DNA of 32,532 nt from Oscillospiraceae bacterium (GTDB lineage Bacteria; Bacillota; Clostridia; Oscillospirales; Ruminococcaceae): NCBI GenBank assembly GCA_022508895.1, contig JAFLUH010000005.1, positions 24,335 to 56,866 of the forward strand. The letters are read 5' to 3'. The first letter of the stretch is position 1. Every line of letters begins with the position of its first letter. Of the stretch, positions 1 to 8,250 are shown in pieces. Made by a program: the position numbers and the translations under genes. Below the pieces are notes generated by a model. It saw only the letters and a program-made list of their open reading frames with translations, did not search any database and was not told where the DNA came from.

Positions 1-45
1 GCCGTTACCCGTGCGTTACATAATAAATCGAAAAGGACAGAAACA

Positions 46-1047
46 ATGGAAGAAAACAGCAAAAAGCGTATTTTCAGCGGTATCCAGCCCACCAACACCC
101 CCACCCTGGGCAACTATCTGGGAGCGCTGCGCAACTGGAAGGACTTACAGGAGGATTACGACTGCCTTTACAGCATAGTGGACCTGCACTCCATCACCGT
201 CAGACAGGAGCCTGCCACTCTGCGCCACCAGATCGCTGAAAGCTACGCCCTTTTGCTTGCAATAGGCATCGACCCCGAAAGATCCATTGTTTTTGTTCAG
301 GGACACAATCCCGCTCACGCACAGCTGAGCTGGATCCTGTCCTGCTACACTCAATTCGGTGAGCTCAGCCGCATGACCCAGTTCAAGGACAAATCCCAGA
401 AACACCCCGAAAACATCAATGCGGGCTTATTTACCTATCCCGTACTTATGGCGGCGGACATTCTGCTGTATCAGGCGGACCTTGTCCCCGTGGGAATTGA
501 CCAGAAGCAGCACGTTGAGCTTACCCGCAACATCGCCGAGCGCTTCAACAACCTCTACGGCAACACCTTTACCGTACCCGAGCCATACATTGTCAAGGCG
601 GTGCAGAAGATAATGTCCCTTGCGGACCCCACCAAGAAGATGTCCAAGTCGGACGAGAACCCAAACGGCAGCGTGAGCCTGCTGGACGACCGTGATACCG
701 TCCTGCGCAAGTTCAAACGTGCCGTCACCGACAGCGACACCGAGGTAAGAGCCGCAGAGGGCAAGGACGGCATTGTGAATCTCATGTCTATATACAGTGC
801 CGTAACAAAAAAGACATTTGAAGAGATAGAAAACGAATTCAAAGGAAAAGGCTACGGAGATTTCAAAACCGCTGTAGGAGAAGCGGTTGCAGATACATTG
901 ACCCCTGTACAGGACGAGTTCAAGCGCCTTATCGCAGACAAGGCGTATCTTGAGGCGTGTATGAAGGACGGCGCGGAGAAAGCCTATAAGCTGTCCCGCC
1001 GCACCCTGCAAAAGGTCAATAAAAAGTTAGGCTTTATCAATCTTTGA
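46..1047 (+). CDS. trpS: Tryptophanyl-tRNA synthetase
   Basis: Cytosolic class I aminoacyl-tRNA synthetase that charges tRNA-Trp with tryptophan using ATP. The 333-residue length is typical of bacterial TrpS. The N-terminal nucleotide-binding signature is visible as PTLGNYLG (residues 19-26, the TxGN variant of HIGH), and the second signature KMSKS is at residues 198-202, preceded by the usual ADPTKK. The ATG at 46 has an AAAAGGA ribosome site about nine bases upstream. The gene stands alone and ends at a strong hairpin terminator. Only 45 bases of leader are in the window, so a T-box riboswitch, common for this gene in Firmicutes, can be neither seen nor excluded. Identification is secure. 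Confidence 0.97.
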   Translation: MEENSKKRIFSGIQPTNTPTLGNYLGALRNWKDLQEDYDCLYSIVDLHSITVRQEPATLRHQIAESYALLLAIGIDPERSIVFVQGHNPAHAQLSWILSCYTQFGELSRMTQFKDKSQKHPENINAGLFTYPVLMAADILLYQADLVPVGIDQKQHVELTRNIAERFNNLYGNTFTVPEPYIVKAVQKIMSLADPTKKMSKSDENPNGSVSLLDDRDTVLRKFKRAVTDSDTEVRAAEGKDGIVNLMSIYSAVTKKTFEEIENEFKGKGYGDFKTAVGEAVADTLTPVQDEFKRLIADKAYLEACMKDGAEKAYKLSRRTLQKVNKKLGFINL

Positions 1048-1078
1048 TAAAGTCAGCTTACTATTGCTGAAATCTTCG

Positions 1079-1113
1079 GGCATAGCTGCATTTTTGCGCA
1101 GCTGTGCCTTTTT
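1079..1113 (+). terminator. Rho-independent terminator of trpS
   Basis: Stem of 11 pairs, GGCATAGCTGC (1079-1089) with GCAGCTGTGCC (1098-1108), one of them a G-U pair. The loop is ATTTTTGC and the stem is followed by TTTTT. It lies between trpS and the ABC module, so the two are probably separate transcription units. Confidence 0.85.
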
Positions 1114-1168
1114 GTGTGCAAAATATTGTAACTTTTCTTAACGGAGAAAGGAATACAGAGAGAAAACC

Positions 1169-3445
1169 ATGAAACACTTCGACATACTGACGCAGGGAGC
1201 GGAGCAAGCCCTCACCCACCGAGGGGTAGATACGGAAGCGCTGCTTTACTGCATAAAATGCGACATGGACAGCGAGGGTCTGTACTACGATACCTACGTC
1301 ACCTTCGACGCAGAGCGCCTGTACACCCTAAGCGGCTACGACCGCCAGATACGGGAGAAAAAAACCTTCCGCAGCGAGTTCGACTTCCGGGGTTACGGTG
1401 AATACGACATGAGCGAGCTTACGGAGCTTTATGTAGACCGCTACCGTCACACCTGCCGCTTAATGGGCAAGCAAAAGGAGGGTGAAACCGAAAAGCACAT
1501 CTGCATAAGCCGTTTTTCATCGGGCTTTTCCGAGAAAGCGGAGCAGTTCTGCCGCCGCTACAACATGACGGTAAAGCATGAGGAGATAGATGACACTGCC
1601 CTTGACGAGCACAGTCCCTACTGCCCCAAGTGCCATAACCGCTATCCCGACCCCAACCGCAAATACTGCCCCTACTGCGTAAAGCGTTCGTCCCTTTTCC
1701 GCCGCTTAATGGAAATGTTCGGCGACTTCAAGCTCCAGACCGCCTCGATACTTCTCATGATGATACTGTCAGCCGCCTTGGGTATAGTTTCCCCCTACTT
1801 CGGCACAGCCTTCCTGTACGACCATGTACTGGACGCAGCAGGCGACTTCTACGGCGAAATACTTTTCGCAGTGCTGATGATGGCAGGCGTCCGTCTTATC
1901 TCGGAGCTGTTCGGCACTCTCTACGGCGTGGTATTCAGCATTGCCGTAGCCAAGGTGATGCACAAGATAAGGGTAAAGGTCTTTGCCGCAATGGAAAAGC
2001 TGTCCCTGTCCTTCTTCACCTCCAAGCAGACAGGCTCCCTGATGACCCGTGTAGACCGTGACGCAGGCGACGTATACGACTTCTTCTGCTTCATAGTCCC
2101 CCAAGGCGTCACCAACATTATAAGAGTGGTGTCCATGACGGTGCTGATGTTCCTGCTGTCCCCGACGCTTGCCTTATGCATAGTGGGAATGATGGTGCTT
2201 GTATTCATCAGCGAGATACTGTTTGTCAGAGGACAGCGCCGCCTTTGGAGAGGCTGCAACCTTGCCAACCGCCGCATGAACTCCAACCTGAACGACGCCA
2301 TCAACGGACACCGTGTAGTGAAAGCCTTTGCCCGTGAGGAGCAGGAGATACACCGCTTCGGCAAAAGCCTCGGCAAGGTATACGACGCAGACATGGCAAG
2401 AAGCGTGCGCTACGTCAAATTCGACGGTTCCCAGTGGGTGATATACAGCGTAGGCAAAGCCCTTATAACCGTTTTAGGCTTCTACCTTGTAATAAAGGGC
2501 TCCATCGGCATAGGCGAGCTTATGCTGATGATAAGCTACTTCGGAATGCTCTGGGACCCCGTATACTTTTTCGTATACGCCGGCAACGACTGGTCCCGCT
2601 GCACCGACGCAGCTTCAAGAATATTCGAGATAATCGACAGTCAGCCCTCCGTGAAGCCCCCCGCCGACCCTGCTCCCGTCCACGCTGACGGCTTACAGGG
2701 CGACATAATCCTGAAAAACGTCAGCTTCGAGTACGAAGCGGGCGTCCCCGTGCTGAAAAACATCACCATGGACATCAAAAAGGGACAGTTCTACGGCGTG
2801 GTAGGCAAGACGGGCGCAGGCAAATCCACCCTCATAAACCTTATCTCAAGGCTCTACGACCCTACCAACGGCGAGATAAAGATAGACGGTATCCCCATCA
2901 AGGACATTGCCTTTGACGACCTTCGCCGCAGCATAGGCATAGTATCGCAGGAGACCTACCTGTTCATGGGCAGCATAGCCGACAATATCCGCTACGCCCG
3001 CCCCGAAGCCACCATAGAGGAGGTAGTTGAAGCGGCAAAGAACGCCAACGCCCACGATTTTATCCTGAAGCTCCCCGACGGCTACGACACAAGGATAGGC
3101 AGCGGCGGCGTAAGCCTTTCGGGCGGCGAAAAGCAGCGCATCTCGATAGCCCGTGCCCTTATCCAGAAACCCAATATCCTCATTCTTGACGAGGCGACTG
3201 CGTCAATGGACACCCGCACCGAGCGCAAGATACAAAACGCCATCGACAATCTGAAGCAGGGCAGAACGATAATAGCCATCGCCCACCGTCTGTCCACCCT
3301 CCGTGACGCAGATATGCTCTGCGTAATAGAGCACGGCGAGGTAAAGGAAACAGGCACACACGACGAGCTTATCCACGCCAAGGGCAAGTACTTTGAGCTG
3401 TATAAATTACAAGCCGAAGCCCTGAAAACCATAGGCGTAGAATGA
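1169..3445 (+). CDS. ABC exporter half-transporter with N-terminal extra domain and zinc ribbon
   Basis: A 758-residue permease-ATPase fusion of the type IV exporter family (MsbA/LmrA-like), expected in the cytoplasmic membrane. Order of parts: an extra domain of about 150 residues; a zinc-ribbon motif with Cys152, Cys155, Cys167 and Cys170 (CPKC then CPYC); six predicted membrane helices (about 185-470); then the ATPase. The ATPase has a complete Walker A at 546-554 (GKTGAGKST), signature LSGGE (650-654), Walker B Asp674-Glu675 and switch His706, so it should be active. Ordinary exporters start at the membrane domain; the N-terminal 180 residues are extra. Its stop overlaps an ATG of the next frame, and the gene is followed by a DUF1854-like protein and a second exporter of the same design. 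The two probably form a heterodimer. The substrate is unknown. Confidence 0.93.
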   Translation: MKHFDILTQGAEQALTHRGVDTEALLYCIKCDMDSEGLYYDTYVTFDAERLYTLSGYDRQIREKKTFRSEFDFRGYGEYDMSELTELYVDRYRHTCRLMGKQKEGETEKHICISRFSSGFSEKAEQFCRRYNMTVKHEEIDDTALDEHSPYCPKCHNRYPDPNRKYCPYCVKRSSLFRRLMEMFGDFKLQTASILLMMILSAALGIVSPYFGTAFLYDHVLDAAGDFYGEILFAVLMMAGVRLISELFGTLYGVVFSIAVAKVMHKIRVKVFAAMEKLSLSFFTSKQTGSLMTRVDRDAGDVYDFFCFIVPQGVTNIIRVVSMTVLMFLLSPTLALCIVGMMVLVFISEILFVRGQRRLWRGCNLANRRMNSNLNDAINGHRVVKAFAREEQEIHRFGKSLGKVYDADMARSVRYVKFDGSQWVIYSVGKALITVLGFYLVIKGSIGIGELMLMISYFGMLWDPVYFFVYAGNDWSRCTDAASRIFEIIDSQPSVKPPADPAPVHADGLQGDIILKNVSFEYEAGVPVLKNITMDIKKGQFYGVVGKTGAGKSTLINLISRLYDPTNGEIKIDGIPIKDIAFDDLRRSIGIVSQETYLFMGSIADNIRYARPEATIEEVVEAAKNANAHDFILKLPDGYDTRIGSGGVSLSGGEKQRISIARALIQKPNILILDEATASMDTRTERKIQNAIDNLKQGRTIIAIAHRLSTLRDADMLCVIEHGEVKETGTHDELIHAKGKYFELYKLQAEALKTIGVE

Positions 3446-3495
3446 CAGTTGACAGTGCAAAATGCACAGTACACAGTAGAAGAAAGGATAAATAC

Positions 3496-4029
3496 ATGAA
3501 CGAGTATAAAACAGAAAACTTCCAGATAGACCAGCTCCGCATACTTGACGTAAACGAGCTTCACTTCACCCGCCTTGACAGCGGCTATCTGAACCTGGAA
3601 TATCACGGCGACAAATACGAGCAGGTGAGCCTGACCCGCCTCCAGCCCTTCTACTACCACGACACCAACATCAGCGTTTCCTTCAAGAACAACGAGGAGG
3701 AGTGGATAGAGATAGGCATAATCCGTGACCTGAACGAGATGAACGAGGAGCAGAAAAAGCTCTGCGCCGATTATTTAGAGTTCCGCTACTACGTCCCCCT
3801 GCTGACCAAGATACACTCCATTCGTGACAACCGCATGGGCTATCTTTTCATCGACGCCGAAACAACGGCGGGCAGGAAGCGCATTGCCGTAAACGACTGG
3901 TGGACGAATTTCCGCCTGAACAACAACGGCATACTGACGGTCACCGACGCAGACGGCAACAAATACTATGTACCCCACCCCGAGGAAATGGACAAAAAAA
4001 GCTACCGAAGATTGGAGCTTTTCATGTAA
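3496..4029 (+). CDS. DUF1854-like accessory protein of the ABC module
   Basis: A 177-residue soluble protein with no signal peptide or membrane helix. Its pattern fits DUF1854: an N-terminal 'L.Y.G..YE.V...R..PFYY' section, a middle stretch LTKIHSIRDN, and a C-terminal section ending VPHPEEMDKKSYRRLELFM, resembling the family's closing 'D..SRR.L..F'. DUF1854 genes are known beside ABC exporters, and in proteobacteria some are annotated as linked to cyanophycin metabolism; the role is unknown. An in-frame ATG at 3442 would overlap the upstream stop by four bases. I prefer the ATG at 3496 because GAAAGGATAA lies just upstream and bases 3442-3495 look like short-repeat spacer with a small GTGCA/TGCAC hairpin. 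Being sandwiched between the two exporters suggests a shared complex. The family call rests on pattern recall, not a search. Confidence 0.75.
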   Translation: MNEYKTENFQIDQLRILDVNELHFTRLDSGYLNLEYHGDKYEQVSLTRLQPFYYHDTNISVSFKNNEEEWIEIGIIRDLNEMNEEQKKLCADYLEFRYYVPLLTKIHSIRDNRMGYLFIDAETTAGRKRIAVNDWWTNFRLNNNGILTVTDADGNKYYVPHPEEMDKKSYRRLELFM

Positions 4030-4052
4030 TTTCCGCTTTGAAAGGATAATAT

Positions 4053-6248
4053 ATGAACTTAAAAACATCGTTACCGAAGGGCATACCTGAGGAGCCTGTA
4101 TTCAGCCTGCCCTTCGACATAGCGGAAGACGGCGGCAAGACCAACGGACACCTGACCGCCGACCGTGAATATATAAGGATTTACGACAGCGAAGACAGGG
4201 AAGTGAGCAGCCACGAGATAACCGCCTTCACCGAGTTTGAGGCGACCCGCCAGATAGGCTGCTCCATGCTCCGGGGCAAACGCAAAAGCGACGGCAAATG
4301 GCAGTTCTTCTGCGCCTTCACCCAGACCCACTACATACGCTTTGCCGAGCTTGCCAAGATACTCGACTACTATGTAAACACAGGCGTCTTTACCGACCGT
4401 TCCGACACCGAGGAGCCCACCTGCCCCAAATGCGGCGTAAGTCTCCACGGCTCCGCAAAGTGCCCCTACTGCGCCAAAAAGTCAGGCACCGTGCTGCGCC
4501 TGATGAAGCGCCTCAGCCCCTTTAAAAAGCTCTTTATCCTGTCCCTGCTGCTGACTGCGGTGGACTACGTCTGCAACCTTGTCGCTCCCACCCTGCAGCG
4601 TTATCTTATCGACGACGTGGTAGAGGCAGAGCAGCCTGACATGAACCTGTTCTTCATAATCGCCGCCACCATGATAGGGCTTGCGATACTGGCGACAGGC
4701 ATCGACTTCATCACCCGCCGCATAAACATCATAATAACCAACGGCTTTATCAAAAAGCTGCGCAGCGACCTGTTCAACAAAACTCAGGAGCTGTCCATGA
4801 AAGCCATCTCCCGCCGCACCACAGGCGAGCTTATCCGCCGTGTCAGCGAGGACGCAAGAACTGTCCAGCAGTTTGTTACCGACAACGGCAAGGAGATGAT
4901 ACTCCACGCCATCTCCCTTATCGCCCTGCTGATAATAATGTTTGTCACCAATTGGAAGCTGGCGCTGCTGGTAGTTATCCCCCTGCCTCTTGCCGCATGG
5001 ATAGCAAGCAGGGTAATGCGTATCTTAGATGAGCGCAACGGCCGCTGGTGGCGGAAAATGGTGGCTTCCTCCCGCTATCTTCACGATATGCTCTCAGGCA
5101 TAAGGGTAGTAAAGAGCTACGGCAGCGAGGAGCGTGAGACCGCCCGCTACACCCGTATCTCACAGGAGGTATCCGACGCCCAGAAAAACATCGACTGTAT
5201 CTGGTACATCTTAGCGCCCCTGCTCCACTATGTGTTAGCATTAGGGCAGTTCTCCATGCTCTACTTCGGCGCCTCCGCCGTAATGGACTTGGAGATAACC
5301 CTCGGCGAGTTTGTCCAGTTCACCAGCTACGTCTCCATGCTCTACGGACCTCTTGAATGGCTGACAAACCTCCCCAGAATACTGTCGCAGGCAATGGTCT
5401 CCGCAGGCAAGGCATTTGAAATACTCGACGAGCGGGTAGAGCTTCACGACTCCGACGCTCCCGAAGATAAGGAGATAGCGGGCGGAATAACCTTCGACCA
5501 CGTCTATTTCGGCTACAGCGCCTACGATCCCGTCCTGAAGGACATAAGCCTTGAGATAAAGCCAGGCGAGATGATAGGCATAGTAGGACACTCAGGCGTA
5601 GGCAAATCCACGCTCATAAACCTGATAATGCGCCTCTACGACCCCACCTCAGGCAGCATAAAGATAGACGGCACCGACCTGCGTGATATGTCCTCCGCCA
5701 ACCTCCACGGTCAGATGGGAGTTGTACTTCAGGAGACCTTCCTCTTCAACGGCACCGTCCTTGAAAACATAGCCTACGCCAAGCCCGAGGCGACCTTTGA
5801 GGAGATAGTGCAGGCGGCAAAAACCGCCGACTGTCACGACTTCATAACCCGCCTCCCCGACGGCTACAACACCTATGTAGGTGAAAAAGGCTACAACCTC
5901 TCCGGCGGCGAGCGCCAGCGTGTAGCGATAGCAAGAGCGATACTCCGTGACCCCAAGATCCTCATACTGGACGAGGCGACCGCCAGCCTTGACACCCAGA
6001 CGGAAAAGCAGATACAGACCGCCCTCAACCGTCTGATAAAAGGCAGGACGACGATAGCCATCGCCCACCGCCTGTCCACTCTCAGCAGCGCCGACCGCCT
6101 TATCGTCCTTGACAAGGGCAGGCTTGCCGAAATGGGCAGTCACAACGAGCTTATGCGCAGGCACGGCGTATACTATGAGCTGGTAATGGCGCAGCGCAGC
6201 ACGGCGGCGATAAAAAAGCAGCCTAAGGCTGAGCCGGCGACCGTCTGA
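4053..6248 (+). CDS. Second ABC exporter half-transporter with N-terminal domain and zinc ribbon
   Basis: A 731-residue partner of the first exporter with the same plan: about 120 extra N-terminal residues, a zinc ribbon with Cys124, Cys127, Cys137 and Cys140 (CPKC then CPYC), a six-helix membrane domain (about 155-440) and a C-terminal ATPase. Walker A is GHSGVGKST (512-520), the signature is LSGGE (616-620), Walker B ends Asp640-Glu641 and the switch residue is His672. Both nucleotide sites therefore look intact, unlike heterodimers with one degenerate half. The N-terminal domains of the two exporters are hardly alike in sequence, but both have alternating strand-like segments. The gene starts 23 bases after the DUF1854-like gene, so one operon is likely. 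Export of a peptide, lipid or drug is possible; nothing here identifies the cargo. Confidence 0.93.
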   Translation: MNLKTSLPKGIPEEPVFSLPFDIAEDGGKTNGHLTADREYIRIYDSEDREVSSHEITAFTEFEATRQIGCSMLRGKRKSDGKWQFFCAFTQTHYIRFAELAKILDYYVNTGVFTDRSDTEEPTCPKCGVSLHGSAKCPYCAKKSGTVLRLMKRLSPFKKLFILSLLLTAVDYVCNLVAPTLQRYLIDDVVEAEQPDMNLFFIIAATMIGLAILATGIDFITRRINIIITNGFIKKLRSDLFNKTQELSMKAISRRTTGELIRRVSEDARTVQQFVTDNGKEMILHAISLIALLIIMFVTNWKLALLVVIPLPLAAWIASRVMRILDERNGRWWRKMVASSRYLHDMLSGIRVVKSYGSEERETARYTRISQEVSDAQKNIDCIWYILAPLLHYVLALGQFSMLYFGASAVMDLEITLGEFVQFTSYVSMLYGPLEWLTNLPRILSQAMVSAGKAFEILDERVELHDSDAPEDKEIAGGITFDHVYFGYSAYDPVLKDISLEIKPGEMIGIVGHSGVGKSTLINLIMRLYDPTSGSIKIDGTDLRDMSSANLHGQMGVVLQETFLFNGTVLENIAYAKPEATFEEIVQAAKTADCHDFITRLPDGYNTYVGEKGYNLSGGERQRVAIARAILRDPKILILDEATASLDTQTEKQIQTALNRLIKGRTTIAIAHRLSTLSSADRLIVLDKGRLAEMGSHNELMRRHGVYYELVMAQRSTAAIKKQPKAEPATV

Positions 6249-6349
6249 AAAATTAAAAAAATTTTTAAAAAAATGCTAAAGTTTTCCTAAACTCTGCCGA
6301 TATAACAAATAAGAAAAAGTATAACTATATCTTTCAGGAGGTTTTTAAT
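6249..6349. other. AT-rich intergenic gap before the helical protein gene
   Basis: About 100 bases rich in A and T runs, followed by a strong AGGAGG ribosome site at about 6336-6341, eight or nine bases before the next ATG. TATAAC occurs at 6301 and 6320, but neither has a convincing -35 box at 17 bases, so I call no promoter. No clear terminator follows the second ABC gene. Confidence 0.4.
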
Positions 6350-7084
6350 ATGAGTACAGTAAGCAATATGATAGGCGCCGGTCTTACCGGTACAAACGGC
6401 GTAGGCGACAGCGCCCTCAACAACCTCAGCAGCAAGCTGGCGGAGATCGAGGAGAACGATAACTACTCCGACGAGTACAAGCAGAAGGAAGTTGACAGGC
6501 TCAGCGGTCAGATAGGCGCAGTTTCCGCTCAGCTCACCGCAAGCTACAACTCCGCAAATATCGTCACCAGCATGCTTGGGATTTCCAACGACGACGCTTC
6601 CGACCTGAGTATGTTCTTCGGCAGCGACCTGACTTCCATCAAGGCTCTGTACAACGCTACACTTTCCGTACAGAAGGAAGCCCGCACTCTTGCCGCCGAG
6701 GTAAGGCTTGACAAGATCAGAGGCGTAGACACCTCCGACAAGGAAGCAAAGCTTGCCAACCTGAACGACAGCGTTTCCTTCCTTGACAAAACGGTAAGCT
6801 CCAAGATCGACAACGCTCTTTCCGACAAGAGCCTTGACATGGATTCCCGTTCCGTTATCGACCAGATAAAGGACGATCTTAAAGCCAACCAGAAGAAGCT
6901 GGACAAGGAATTCGGCAATGCCGAAGATGACGAGGAGGAGAAAAAGACCGAGGCTGCCGACAGCAGCGACAAGTCCTCCAAGACCGAAAAGAAAAAGGAC
7001 AACCGCTCCGTTATCGACAGGATAAATGACGAGCTGGCAGAGAATCAGAAAAAGCTGGACGAGGAATTTTCCGGCAAGGCGTGA
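6350..7084 (+). CDS. Charged helical protein with duplicated C-terminal segment, function unknown
   Basis: A 244-residue protein that I do not recognise. It has no cysteine, signal peptide or membrane segment. Residues 1-160 are rich in Ser, Asn, Asp and Ala and look alpha-helical (heptad-like stretches around 20-60 and 95-160). The C-terminal part is very charged, with a linker of Asp, Glu, Lys and Ser (about 189-217). A 22-residue segment occurs twice, Arg167-Phe188 and Arg219-Phe240, with 16 identical positions (RSVID.I.D.L..NQKKLD.EF), so an amphipathic helix has been duplicated around the acidic linker. The AGGAGG site supports the ATG at 6350 and suggests strong translation. The gene ends at a terminator and follows the ABC module by 101 bases; whether it belongs to that operon is unclear. 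A structural or secreted filament-like role is possible but only a guess. Confidence 0.75.
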   Translation: MSTVSNMIGAGLTGTNGVGDSALNNLSSKLAEIEENDNYSDEYKQKEVDRLSGQIGAVSAQLTASYNSANIVTSMLGISNDDASDLSMFFGSDLTSIKALYNATLSVQKEARTLAAEVRLDKIRGVDTSDKEAKLANLNDSVSFLDKTVSSKIDNALSDKSLDMDSRSVIDQIKDDLKANQKKLDKEFGNAEDDEEEKKTEAADSSDKSSKTEKKKDNRSVIDRINDELAENQKKLDEEFSGKA

Positions 7085-7102
7085 GATGCGCCAATATATA
7101 CT

Positions 7103-7140
7103 AAAACTGTGCTCCGCTAAGGGGCGCAGTTTTGTTTTTT
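7103..7140 (+). terminator. Rho-independent terminator after the helical protein gene
   Basis: A 13-pair stem, AAAACTGTGCTCC (7103-7115) with GGGGCGCAGTTTT (7121-7133), containing two G-U pairs, with loop GCTAA and followed by GTTTTTT. The ribosome site of the HAD gene begins just downstream, so some read-through or a promoter elsewhere must feed that gene. Confidence 0.85.
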
Positions 7141-7161
7141 CAAGTCAAAGGAGAACTTCTC

Positions 7162-7887
7162 ATGAAATACCAAAACTGCATATTCGACCTGTACGGCACT
7201 TTAGCTGACATACACACCGATGAGCAAAGCCCCCGCCTCTGGCGTGAAATGACCGCCCTTTACCGCAGCCACGGTGCAGTCTACACCCCCAGGGAGCTGC
7301 AAAAGGACTATTTCCGCATTGCCCGTGAACTGGAGCAGGAGCCGCCCTATGTCGGTGAGCCCTACCCCGAGATAAAGATAGAGGAGGTGTTCCGCCGCCT
7401 TTTCGTGAATAAAGGAGTAGCCGCCGCCCCCGACCTCTGTGTCGCCGTCGGCGGACACCTGCGCAAAAGCTCCTTGGAGTACGTCCGCCTCTACGACGGC
7501 GCAAAGGAAATGCTCCAAGCTCTCCGCAGCAACGGGCAAGGCGTCTGGCTCCTGTCCAACGCCCAGCGCATTTTCACAGCCCCCGAGCTGCGGGTCCTCG
7601 GCATAGAGGAGCTGTTTAACGGTATATACCTCTCCTCCGACTACGGCTGCAAAAAGCCCTCTCCCCGCTTCTTCAATACCCTTTTGCGGGGGCAGGACAT
7701 ACCCGCCGAAACCGCCATAATGATAGGCAACGACGGGGTCTGCGACATAAGCGGCGCGCAGTCCGTGGGACTTCACACCCTCTACATTCACACAAGCATT
7801 TCCCCCGACGAGCCCCTGCCCAAAGCGGACTATGTTCTGAAAGAGATGGACATGAGCAAGGTGCAGGAAATTTTAACGCAGAAATAA
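7162..7887 (+). CDS. HAD-superfamily hydrolase
   Basis: A 241-residue cytoplasmic protein of the haloacid dehalogenase-like superfamily with a helical cap (about 15-90). Motif I is FDLYGTL (Asp9 the likely nucleophile), motif II LLSNAQ, motif III a lysine in KKPSPRFF, and motif IV IGNDGVCDISGA. Position +2 of motif I is Tyr11 rather than the aspartate normal in phosphatases, as in 2-haloacid dehalogenases and some uncharacterised members, so the reaction cannot be assumed to be dephosphorylation. An in-frame TTG at 7132 would lengthen the protein by ten residues, but it lies in the terminator's T-run, and AAAGGAG at 7147-7153 fits the ATG at 7162. The substrate is unknown. Confidence 0.9.
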   Translation: MKYQNCIFDLYGTLADIHTDEQSPRLWREMTALYRSHGAVYTPRELQKDYFRIARELEQEPPYVGEPYPEIKIEEVFRRLFVNKGVAAAPDLCVAVGGHLRKSSLEYVRLYDGAKEMLQALRSNGQGVWLLSNAQRIFTAPELRVLGIEELFNGIYLSSDYGCKKPSPRFFNTLLRGQDIPAETAIMIGNDGVCDISGAQSVGLHTLYIHTSISPDEPLPKADYVLKEMDMSKVQEILTQK

Positions 7888-7894
7888 CAAGGCA

Positions 7895-8248
7895 GTGATA
7901 ATATTGCTGATAAAAATAGGAGCCTTCGGCTGCACCGAGGTCTGGGACGGTATTCTACAAAGCCCTCTCAAACTATCCCCAAATCACGGATTAGACGGCT
8001 TTCTGCCCATAAAAATAAAGGACGAGCTTATCCTTTCGGAGTGGGTAAATGCCATCATAATTCCCGCAATACACAAGCCTACCCTCCAAGCCGCAATACC
8101 TGCCGTGCTGAAAGGTAAAGTGCTTTATGTTGAAAACGACTGCAAGGACATCTGGGACTGGTCGGAAAAAGTATATGGAATAATAAAAGAAACACATGGA
8201 GATATAGGTTCTGCATTTATTATAAATCGGAACTCGGAGGAATGTTAA
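7895..8248 (+). CDS. Hypothetical protein, 117 residues
   Basis: Not recognised. The likely start is the GTG at 7895, eight bases after the HAD stop, with a weak AAGG site. The protein opens with a short hydrophobic strand (IILLIKIGAFG) followed by CTEVWDG, and looks like a small alpha/beta domain with conserved-looking Trp residues. No signal peptide is evident. The first four fifths share the codon habits of the neighbouring genes, but from about 8165 to the stop the sequence becomes AT-rich like the next gene, so the last 25 or so residues may not be original and the gene may be a truncated relic. Its stop falls inside the first in-frame ATG region of the GNAT gene, and its last codons include that gene's ribosome site. 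It could instead be a non-coding remnant. Confidence 0.5.
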   Translation: MIILLIKIGAFGCTEVWDGILQSPLKLSPNHGLDGFLPIKIKDELILSEWVNAIIIPAIHKPTLQAAIPAVLKGKVLYVENDCKDIWDWSEKVYGIIKETHGDIGSAFIINRNSEEC

Positions 8249-8250
8249 AA

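Noticed and set aside
1..45. T-box leader of trpS
   Set aside because: Too little upstream sequence is in the window to see the T-box sequence or antiterminator.
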